Source: an uncultured Synergistia bacterium (GTDB lineage Bacteria; Eremiobacterota; SpSt-956; JAKJGF01). Taken from it: a stretch of DNA of 5,494 bases. A program made the position numbers and the translations under genes. A model generated the notes under the pieces. That model had not been told where the DNA came from. It searched no databases and worked only from the letters and a program-made list of their open reading frames with translations. This document shows positions 1-4,176 of the stretch, piece by piece. The first letter of the stretch is position 1; each line of letters starts with the position of its first letter. The stretch is taken from positions 1 to 5,494 of the forward strand of contig CALARM010000202.1 in assembly GCA_937888925.1 (NCBI GenBank), given 5' to 3'.

Positions 1-707
1 TAATAAACAGGCTGTTCCGCACCGACTGTCATTTCAATCTGACTTGCAGGGCCCCCTGCTCCCTTTGGTAACTGTGCATTACATACTTCACACATATTAA
101 GTGTAGCAGGATTACGATGGCCGCACTGGAGACATACTTTTGTAGTAGCAATTTCAGAACTTTCCTGAAGAAGCAGAAAGGATTTATACAGTCTGTTAGT
201 TGCTTTCTGCGCCATCTCAAGACCATCGAGTATATGTTTCCCATTTTTATCATCAAAATATAAATTCATTTCTTTAAGAGCATCTCTATGAAGATTAAAT
301 GCTCTTTCTATACGTACAACCTGCTCTCTTGCAGTAAGGGAATCAGGCTCTGCCTTTCTTATCTGTTCAAATTCTTTTATAGTTTTTTCCAGTTCTGCAG
401 TTATTTTCTGTATTGTTTTTTTCAGCTCTCCTTCAGAAACTTTTCCGTCACAGACTCCTTTTCCTACTGTAGTTAATTCTTTCAAATGAGGTGATTGATA
501 TTGCTGTAATTCAGCATCATCCCAGTCAGGTAAATCTGATGCAAGTTCATGCTCTGATTTGAGCTGTTCAACTTCTTTATCTTTTAATTTTTCTGTATCT
601 ACTTCAACATCGAAAGACTCTCCAAAAGCAGATGCAAACCCCATTATAGAATCTTCATTTCCTTCCTGTTCCATATCTTCATTAAAATCTTTGTCACCGA
701 TACCCAT
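1..707 (-). CDS. Helical zinc-ribbon protein of unknown function, truncated at the window edge
   Basis: This gene starts inside the window and is still open at the left edge; 235 codons are visible, and the last two bases (TA) could begin either a stop or a Tyr codon. The start is well supported: ATG lies 8 bases after a strong AGGAGGC ribosome site. Residues 1-75 are very acidic and probably disordered. Residues about 90-185 look alpha-helical and rich in Lys and Glu. A treble-clef or zinc-ribbon type site follows, with Cys192, Cys195, Cys206 and Cys209 (CxxC-x10-CxxC), then a Gly/Pro/Ala tail. No signal peptide or membrane segment is visible, so a cytoplasmic location is inferred. Such ribbons often mediate protein or nucleic-acid contacts, but the role here is unknown. 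The helical part resembles the C-terminal half of the protein at 4755-5246. Upstream, at about 781-792, lies a TTGTCG that could be a weak -35, with no convincing -10. Confidence 0.85.
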   Translation of the reverse strand, partial: MGIGDKDFNEDMEQEGNEDSIMGFASAFGESFDVEVDTEKLKDKEVEQLKSEHELASDLPDWDDAELQQYQSPHLKELTTVGKGVCDGKVSEGELKKTIQKITAELEKTIKEFEQIRKAEPDSLTAREQVVRIERAFNLHRDALKEMNLYFDDKNGKHILDGLEMAQKATNRLYKSFLLLQESSEIATTKVCLQCGHRNPATLNMCEVCNAQLPKGAGGPASQIEMTVGAEQPVY

Positions 708-822
708 GAAAATGCGCCTCCTTCTTAAATCACACTACTACTTTTCTTAAAGAATAGTTGGTAAATCTGAATAGATTTAATTTTCGACAAAGTATTTTTT
801 AATTCCTCCTTTTATTTTAATA

Positions 823-1296
823 TTATAAAAATTTTAAAAGAACTACTTTTTCCGGCTTATATTTAAAATATCTTATGGCAAACATCATAGAACGCCTGTT
901 GGATACAGCAATATCTCCTGTAATAACAGGTATGCCATGCTCTTTTGCATAATCATGAATTCTGTCTACTATTCTATTACTGACCATTTTCCCCATGGCA
1001 TGCTGTTCTACTGCTATATTATTTATGTGTATTTCCCATTGACCTGTTATCCGTTCCTTAATATGTTCCAGAAGACAGAAACCAAGAGGAATTCCATTAT
1101 TTTCTGCAACAAAACTTATAAAAGTCTTTTTCCTTAACCTGTGTTCCAGTTCGTTACAGAATCTGTTTCTGGCCTCTTCTATTTCATCTTTACTGTACCG
1201 GCGAAGAGTAGAAATAGTAAAATCAAGATAACCCTCAAGGAGTCGTCTCATAAAAGGAACATCACTTAACTCTGCAGGTCTTATGATAATATCCAT
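823..1296 (-). CDS. GNAT-like N-acetyltransferase, 157 residues
   Basis: The fold looks like a GNAT acyl-CoA N-acyltransferase, which moves an acetyl group from acetyl-CoA to an amine; the substrate cannot be told. What shows this: a first strand at residues 2-6 (IIIRPA start), helices at 11-22 and 36-53, strands at 59-64 and 70-77, a core strand at 87-96 (EIHINNIAV), then the acetyl-CoA loop region 97-105 followed by a helix to 119, strand 123-130 and the closing SNRRSMMFAIRYFKY segment typical of motif B. Of the usual R/Q-x-x-G-x-G/A glycines only Gly102 is retained. A GGAG ribosome site lies 9 bases before ATG. It probably follows the related gene at 1421-1987 in one transcript, with a repeat element lodged between them. 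No clear terminator is visible after it. The family call is fairly sure and activity is uncertain. Confidence 0.85.
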   Translation of the reverse strand: MDIIIRPAELSDVPFMRRLLEGYLDFTISTLRRYSKDEIEEARNRFCNELEHRLRKKTFISFVAENNGIPLGFCLLEHIKERITGQWEIHINNIAVEQHAMGKMVSNRIVDRIHDYAKEHGIPVITGDIAVSNRRSMMFAIRYFKYKPEKVVLLKFL

Positions 1297-1319
1297 GATT
1301 TAAAGCTCCAATCTTTTTC

Positions 1320-1426
1320 AGTGACCAGTTATCAGTGACCAGTGACCAGTAAGCAGTTGTATTTTTATGTAATAAATTATGCGAACTATTCATTACTTAC
1401 TATTCACTGCTCACTGTTTATTACTT
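1320..1426. repeat. Palindromic heptamer-repeat element between the two GNAT genes
   Basis: The left arm (1320-1361) is six head-to-tail 7-base units of the AGTGACC type; three are exact and the others differ by a few bases. The right arm (1385-1426) is six units of the complementary type, such as ACTGCTC and ACTATTC. The arms are imperfect inverted copies, so the element could fold into a long interrupted hairpin with a loop of about 23 bases. It fills the space between two genes and its right arm reaches into the stop codon of the gene at 1421-1987. Degenerate 7-base repeats of this kind occur between genes in several bacterial groups, including cyanobacteria. A non-autonomous mobile repeat is the likely nature, but no target duplication can be shown. 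Confidence 0.7.
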
Positions 1427-1987
1427 ATTCATCTTAAATTTAAATTTTATGCCCTCCAGAGCTTTTAACATATCTTTTCTATTTTTATCAGGATCTTCCG
1501 CTTCAAAAGGAAGTTTCACGAACATCCTTTTTCTCTCTTCTTCATATCCTCTGGACTTGAAGAAAATCAAAGCCTTTTCATGAGAGCATACAAGTTGAAG
1601 AGCTATATGACGGAGTCCTTTTTCTCTTGCCAGATTTTCAGCATAATCTAACATTTTATGAGGAATATCAGTTTCCCAGTACTGTTCATAAAAAGCTATA
1701 TCAAATATCCATGCCTGTTCTATTCCTGTAGTACTTTCAGTGACATCGGTAGCCATAAGTAAAAAACCTGCTTTAACCCCATCTGATATGGCAACAAGAA
1801 AACGAGAATTAGGATAACTGGACATATTTGAACGCACTATTTCAAGATCTCTGAGATAATTTTTTCTGGCTTTCTCCATATCAGGATTTCCTCTGAGAGG
1901 AGAAACCTGATATTTAACTACATCAGAAGCCAGTTCGGAAACAAAGGAAAAATCTTCTTCAGAAACTTCACGTATTAAAATATTCAT
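1421..1987 (-). CDS. Divergent GNAT-like protein, 188 residues, eroded acetyl-CoA loop
   Basis: This is a paralog-like relative of the gene at 823-1296: same start (M-N/D-I-x-I-R), same Ser-x-Leu-Arg segment after helix 1 (here Ser29 to Arg32), a similar second helix with an EKAR/EEAR pattern, and the same order of strands. Core strand 91-99 (QAWIFDIAF) leads into Tyr100-Glu-Gln-Tyr-Trp. The following loop, where GNAT enzymes need glycines to hold the acetyl-CoA pyrophosphate, reads Glu105, Asp107 and Pro109, with no glycine at all. The C-terminal part (ALIFFKSRGYEEERKRMFVKL) is a normal GNAT motif B. A charged extension (about 162-188) is absent from the neighbour. The start is firm: AAGGAG lies 7 bases before ATG. 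It may have lost catalysis or bind acyl-CoA differently. A promoter should lie in 1988-2075 (a TATAGT near 2035-2040), but I see no good -35. Confidence 0.85.
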   Translation of the reverse strand: MNILIREVSEEDFSFVSELASDVVKYQVSPLRGNPDMEKARKNYLRDLEIVRSNMSSYPNSRFLVAISDGVKAGFLLMATDVTESTTGIEQAWIFDIAFYEQYWETDIPHKMLDYAENLAREKGLRHIALQLVCSHEKALIFFKSRGYEEERKRMFVKLPFEAEDPDKNRKDMLKALEGIKFKFKMNK

Positions 1988-2075
1988 AAATACTCCTTAT
2001 TTATGATGTCTCTTCAATGATATTTTATTCATACACTATAATTTTATAAGTTCAGGAGAAATTCCTTCAGAAAAT

Positions 2076-2108
2076 AAAAAAAGAGAGAGTAAACTCTCTC
2101 TTTTTTTT
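2076..2108 (-). terminator. Intrinsic terminator of the first Met/Gly-rich gene (2127-2531)
   Basis: A perfect GAGAGAGT/ACTCTCTC stem with a tiny loop is extended by A:T pairs and flanked by A and T runs on both sides, so it could stop transcription from either direction. It begins 18 bases past the stop codon of the gene at 2127-2531 and separates that unit from the GNAT pair. The GAGAGA stem is shared with the terminators of the two sister genes. Confidence 0.85.
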
Positions 2109-2126
2109 ATAAAAGTTTATCTAAAA

Positions 2127-2531
2127 TTAGAACATACTCTGCATTAATCCGCCGCCCATTGCTCCGGCACCTGCTACTGCACCTGCTCCTGCTCCAAGGA
2201 ACCCACCAATATTACCTGCTGCTGCGAATGCAAAGGAACCACCGCCACCTGCTCCGGCCATTGCGCCAACTCCGCCCATACCCTGCTGCATAGGATTACA
2301 CTGACCGCCACCCATCATTTGCATCATCTTCATCATTTTATGCATCATTTTATGCAACTTTTTCATCATTTTATGCTTCATTCCGTGAGGTCCGTGAGGT
2401 CCGTGAGGTCCGTGAGGTCCGCCGGGTCCTCCCATCATACCCATACCGCCCTGCATTCCCTGGTCTCCACCACCAAAATAATTATTGACTACTGTTGTAT
2501 TACTTTGCTTATTTCCTATTCCTATTCCCAT
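2127..2531 (-). CDS. Met/Gly-rich low-complexity protein, Lys/His-helix paralog (134 residues)
   Basis: The family is not recognised; this is one of three tandem paralogs. Order of parts: a conserved start MGIGIGN; the block NTTVVNNYFGG (11-21); a Gly/Met linker; four Gly-Pro-His units (38-49); a Met-rich helix (51-73) whose polar residues are Lys and His (Lys54, Lys57, Lys58, His60, Lys61, His64, Lys65, Lys68) rather than Gln as in the sisters; GGGQC with the only Cys (Cys78); an Ala/Gly-rich stretch; GGFLG (109-113); and a terminal Phe134. No signal peptide or obvious membrane segment is present. The start is fixed by conservation and by the shared AAGGATGAGTGAATT leader. The His, Met and single Cys residues would suit binding of copper, nickel or another metal, while the Lys stripe could equally contact nucleic acid or acidic lipid; both are inference. 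The gene has its own promoter (2595-2624) and terminator. Confidence 0.85.
   Translation of the reverse strand: MGIGIGNKQSNTTVVNNYFGGGDQGMQGGMGMMGGPGGPHGPHGPHGPHGMKHKMMKKLHKMMHKMMKMMQMMGGGQCNPMQQGMGGVGAMAGAGGGGSFAFAAAGNIGGFLGAGAGAVAGAGAMGGGLMQSMF
2313..2381 (-). other. Met helix with Lys/His stripe in the first paralog
   Basis: This segment encodes residues 51-73. When the three paralogs are aligned on GGGQC, Lys58, Lys61, Lys65, Lys68 and Gln71 fall exactly on five Gln positions of the sister helices, giving spacings of 3, 4, 3 and 3. The remaining positions are mostly Met. Helical structure is inferred from this periodicity. Confidence 0.6.
2383..2427 (-). repeat. Four 9-base tandem repeats encoding Gly-Pro-His, plus one decayed unit
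   Basis: On the plus strand CCGTGAGGT repeats four times without a change (2383-2418), followed by a related CCGCCGGGT at 2419-2427. In the protein this gives the Gly-Pro-His tract at residues 38-49. The exact identity of the DNA copies suggests recent slippage and possible copy-number variation between strains. Confidence 0.9.
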
Positions 2532-2548
2532 AATTCACTCATCCTTTC
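2532..2548 (-). promoter_or_regulatory. Conserved ribosome-site leader of the 2127-2531 gene
   Basis: Read on the minus strand this is GAAAGGATGAGTGAATT directly before ATG. The same leader, with one to three changes, precedes both sister genes, which fixes all three starts. The AAGGA core is 10 bases from ATG, slightly long for a Shine-Dalgarno site. It also contains an out-of-frame ATG that opens a six-codon frame across the true start. Confidence 0.7.
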
Positions 2549-2594
2549 AATCAAAGTTTTTATTAAATCTGAGGTTAATTTCTTTTTTACATTT

Positions 2595-2624
2595 TATATA
2601 TCACGACAAACCATAAAATGTAAA
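2595..2624 (-). promoter_or_regulatory. Family promoter of the 2127-2531 gene (TTTACA-N18-TATATA)
   Basis: The -35 TTTACA is at 2619-2624, the -10 TATATA at 2595-2600, with an 18-base spacer ending in TGTCGTGA. The last three spacer bases (TGA) make an extended -10 (TGn). The spacing and the octamer are the same in front of both sister genes. A CCCC tract lies just upstream of the -35, as in the 4129-4158 promoter. A TCAG motif lies about 22 bases past the -10, as in both sisters. The leader is about 55-60 bases. The -35 and -10 sit within a perfect 12-base inverted repeat (2586-2597 and 2613-2624). Confidence 0.7.
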
Positions 2625-2786
2625 GGGGTATAAAAAAAAAAGAGAGAAAAATATCATAAAGAGAGAGCTATCTATATCGAATATAATGCAAGTGGCATAA
2701 TGTAAGTCTGGTATAGACTCTCCAGTTTAGATTTTTTTCCGAGGAGTTCCAGATTTAAAGAGATAATCTCCAAACATTAGAAAAAT
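2625..2786. other. Gene-free spacer between the first and second Met/Gly-rich cassettes
   Basis: Between the genes ending at 2531 and 2836 there are about 300 bases. They hold the promoter at 2595-2624, the terminator at 2787-2815 and this stretch. It contains scattered GAGAGA tracts (2641-2646, 2660-2667) that look like leftover pieces of the terminator stem but form no inverted repeat. I see no open frame with a ribosome site on either strand. Confidence 0.5.
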
Positions 2787-2815
2787 AAAAAAGAGAGATT
2801 TCTCTCTCTTTTTTA
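2787..2815 (-). terminator. Intrinsic terminator of the second Met/Gly-rich gene (2836-3408)
   Basis: AAAAAAGAGAGA (2787-2798), loop TTTC, then TCTCTCTTTTTT (2803-2814): twelve perfect pairs with A and T runs on each side. It starts about 20 bases past the stop codon. The core stem matches those of the sister terminators. Confidence 0.85.
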
Positions 2816-2835
2816 TTCGGATAATATTTATTTAA

Positions 2836-3408
2836 TTAGAAACCAAATCCGGGTAACTGGGCACTGATGCCAATACCACCGGAAATTCCGAGACCGCCGC
2901 CGCCCATACCTATACCAAGACTACCGGAAATTCCTAAACCGCCGCCGTCCATACCTATACCAAGTCCGCCGGAAATTCCTAAACCGCCGCCGCCCATACC
3001 GAGGAATCCACCGATTGATCCGCCTAACTGGTCACCAAAACCACCCATCATAGGATTCATTCCGCCCATTCCACCTGCTCCTGCCATTGCAAATGCTCCA
3101 TCAGCACCTGCTCCTGCCATTGCAAAACCTCCACCCATACCATTCATTCCGCCCATACCCTGCATTCCGCCCATACCCATAAATGGATCCTGCATCATAG
3201 GCTGACACTGGCCGCCTCCCATTTGCTGCATCATCTGCATCATCTGCATCATCATCTGCATCATCTGCATCATCATCTGCTGGGGGCCACCCATCTGCCC
3301 CATACCCATCTGACCGGGGAATCCTCCCATCTGCTGCATCTGGTTGCCACCATAATAATTATTAACAACTGTTGTATTGGATTTCTGATTTCCTATGCCT
3401 ATTCCCAT
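2836..3408 (-). CDS. Met/Gly-rich low-complexity protein with GGLGIS repeats (190 residues)
   Basis: This is the longest of the three paralogs; the family is not recognised. Order of parts: start MGIGIGN; NTTVVNNYYGG (11-21); a Gln/Met/Gly linker; a Met helix with regularly spaced Gln (45-63); GGGQC with the only Cys (Cys68); a Met/Gly/Ala region (70-125); SIGGFLG (131-137); three 15-residue units starting GGLGIS at 141, 156 and 171; and a C-terminal QLPGFGF ending in Phe190. About 36 residues are Met and roughly a third are Gly. There is no signal peptide. The alternating Gly-hydrophobic pattern of the C-terminal repeats would suit stacked beta turns or a self-assembling sheet, and the Met helix a contact surface; both are inference. 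The start is set by the conserved leader (3409-3425). The gene has its own promoter at 3468-3497 and terminator at 2787-2815. Confidence 0.85.
   Translation of the reverse strand: MGIGIGNQKSNTTVVNNYYGGNQMQQMGGFPGQMGMGQMGGPQQMMMQMMQMMMQMMQMMQQMGGGQCQPMMQDPFMGMGGMQGMGGMNGMGGGFAMAGAGADGAFAMAGAGGMGGMNPMMGGFGDQLGGSIGGFLGMGGGGLGISGGLGIGMDGGGLGISGSLGIGMGGGGLGISGGIGISAQLPGFGF
2854..2988 (-). repeat. Three 45-base tandem repeats encoding GGLGIS units
   Basis: This stretch encodes residues 141-185 of the 190-residue protein. GGLGIS recurs at 141, 156 and 171, a 15-residue (45-base) period. The first two units continue into LGIGM, while the third changes to IGIS and runs into the C-terminus. The DNA copies differ at several bases. 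The repeats are absent from both sister genes, so they arose after the paralogs split. Confidence 0.85.
3220..3276 (-). repeat. ATG/CAG codon repeat encoding the Met helix of the second paralog
   Basis: This encodes residues 45-63. ATG codons are interrupted by CAG at residues 48, 51, 55, 58, 61 and 62, a 3-4-3-3 pattern that puts Gln in a stripe along one face of a helix with Met elsewhere. The residue pattern is identical to that at 3862-3918 in the third gene. Confidence 0.7.
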
Positions 3409-3425
3409 TTTTCACTCATCCTTTC
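3409..3425 (-). promoter_or_regulatory. Conserved ribosome-site leader of the 2836-3408 gene
   Basis: On the minus strand this reads GAAAGGATGAGTGAAAA before ATG. It matches the leader of the first gene except at the last two bases. The small out-of-frame ATG frame (3399-3419) is kept here too. Confidence 0.7.
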
Positions 3426-3467
3426 AATTTATCTACAAATTATCTGATGTTTAATTCTTTATTCTAT

Positions 3468-3497
3468 TAAGTATCACGACAATTACTGAAAAGTAAA
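3468..3497 (-). promoter_or_regulatory. Family promoter of the 2836-3408 gene (TTTACT-N18-TACTTA)
   Basis: The -35 TTTACT is at 3492-3497 and the -10-like TACTTA at 3468-3473. The 18-base spacer again ends in TGTCGTGA, giving an extended -10. The -10 is the poorest of the three, and the surrounding inverted repeat is mostly lost. A TCAG motif lies about 21 bases past the -10, as in the sisters. The preceding gene's terminator ends only about 10 bases upstream of the -35. Confidence 0.6.
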
Positions 3498-3506
3498 TAG
3501 AAAAAT

Positions 3507-3545
3507 AAAAAAGAGAGAAAAATTTCTTTTTCCCTCTTCTTTTTA
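3507..3545 (-). terminator. Intrinsic terminator of the third Met/Gly-rich gene (3556-4053)
   Basis: AAGAGAGAAAAA (3511-3522), loop TTTC, TTTTTCCCTCTT (3527-3538). One position is an A-C mismatch on the plus strand but becomes a G-U pair in minus-strand RNA, which fits use in the gene's own direction. A T run follows on the minus strand. Confidence 0.75.
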
Positions 3546-3555
3546 TACGGACAGT

Positions 3556-4053
3556 TTAGAACATACCGGGCATCATTCCGGGCATCATTCCGCCGCCCAT
3601 CATACCCTGCTGCATTCCACCCTGCATTCCACCCTGCATCATTCCAAGGAAACCTCCGAGCATACCACCGAGCTGTGCACCCATAGGTCCGCCTGTCATT
3701 CCACCCATCATGGAGCCCATCATGGAGCCCATCATACCGCCCATCATAGCACCCATAGGATTCATTCCGCCCATACCACCCTGCATCGGGTTCATTCCGC
3801 CCATTCCGCCCATCATAGGATTCATACCCTGCTGCTGCATGGGGCAACACTGGCCGCCACCCATTTGCTGCATCATCTGCATCATCTGCATCATCATCTG
3901 CATCATCTGCATCATCATCTGCTGGGGGCCACCCTGACCCATCTGTCCCATAGGTCCTCCACCCATTGGTCCCATCTGCTGCATCTGATTGCCACCATAA
4001 TAATTATTAATAACTGTTGTATTCTTTTTTGAATTTCCAATTCCTATTCCCAT
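3556..4053 (-). CDS. Met-rich low-complexity protein with Gln-striped Met helix (165 residues)
   Basis: This is the most methionine-rich paralog: about 51 of 165 residues are Met, with Gly and Gln next. The family is not recognised. Order of parts: MGIGIGN; NTTVINNYYGG (11-21); a Met/Gly/Pro linker; a Met helix (46-64) with Gln at 49, 52, 56, 59, 62 and 63; GGGQCC (Cys69, Cys70, where the sisters have one Cys); a run of GGMNPM and MMGS units (77-120); LGGMLGGFLG (128-137); then GGM and PGM units ending in Phe165. No signal peptide or clear membrane span is visible. Dense Met next to two Cys would suit soft-metal (copper I) binding, and Met helices are also known as flexible binding surfaces, as in the SRP Ffh M domain; neither is proven here. 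Promoter 4129-4158, leader 4054-4070 and terminator 3507-3545 make a complete unit. Confidence 0.85.
   Translation of the reverse strand: MGIGIGNSKKNTTVINNYYGGNQMQQMGPMGGGPMGQMGQGGPQQMMMQMMQMMMQMMQMMQQMGGGQCCPMQQQGMNPMMGGMGGMNPMQGGMGGMNPMGAMMGGMMGSMMGSMMGGMTGGPMGAQLGGMLGGFLGMMQGGMQGGMQQGMMGGGMMPGMMPGMF
3862..3918 (-). repeat. ATG/CAG codon repeat encoding the Met helix of the third paralog
   Basis: This encodes residues 46-64. Met codons are interrupted by Gln at 49, 52, 56, 59 and 62-63. The DNA has a rough 21-base period (two Met, Gln, three Met, Gln) and is nearly the same as 3220-3276, so it could recombine with that gene. Confidence 0.7.
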
Positions 4054-4070
4054 AATTCACTCATCCTTCC
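4054..4070 (-). promoter_or_regulatory. Conserved ribosome-site leader of the 3556-4053 gene
   Basis: On the minus strand this reads GGAAGGATGAGTGAATT before ATG, matching both sister leaders apart from small changes at the ends. The out-of-frame six-codon frame (4044-4064) is kept. Confidence 0.7.
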
Positions 4071-4128
4071 TTATAAATAATTATTTTTATATATTCTATC
4101 GCTGAAGTTATAATTTATTTTTACAGTT

Positions 4129-4158
4129 TCTATATCACGACATTTAAAAAAATGTAAA
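4129..4158 (-). promoter_or_regulatory. Family promoter of the 3556-4053 gene (TTTACA-N18-TATAGA)
   Basis: The -35 TTTACA is at 4153-4158, the -10 TATAGA at 4129-4134, with an 18-base spacer ending in TGTCGTGA. A CCCCCC tract lies upstream of the -35. The leader is about 70 bases, with a TCAG motif about 24 bases past the -10. The -35 side and the sequence past the -10 form an imperfect inverted repeat (about 10 of 12 positions), similar to the perfect one at the first gene. Confidence 0.7.
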
Positions 4159-4176
4159 GGGGGGTAAAAAAATTTT

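Noticed and set aside
288..750. Plus-strand Ser/Phe-rich frames opposite the zinc-ribbon gene
   Set aside because: Their composition is typical of antisense readings of Lys/Glu codons. The minus-strand frame is open for 235 codons with a strong ribosome site.
2319..2633. Plus-strand His/Ser-rich frame across the first gene and its promoter
   Set aside because: It is antisense to conserved coding sequence and the family promoter, with no ribosome site.
2867..3205. Proline-rich plus-strand open frame opposite the 190-residue gene
   Set aside because: It is the reverse complement of Gly and Met codons (Gly gives Pro, Met gives His); it has no ribosome site and is fully covered by the supported minus-strand gene.
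3220..3276. CRISPR-like or microsatellite array
   Set aside because: The short repeats are in-frame codons of a conserved protein; there are no spacers and no repeat of CRISPR length.
3467..3850. Tyr/Asp/Gly-rich minus-strand frame within the 165-residue gene
   Set aside because: It is a shifted reading of the same Gly/Met repeats, runs through the terminator and next promoter, and lacks the conserved start and leader.
2127..4053. Collagen-like or secreted surface proteins
   Set aside because: Gly spacing is not a Gly-X-Y triplet over any long run except the four Gly-Pro-His units, and no signal peptide or anchor is present.
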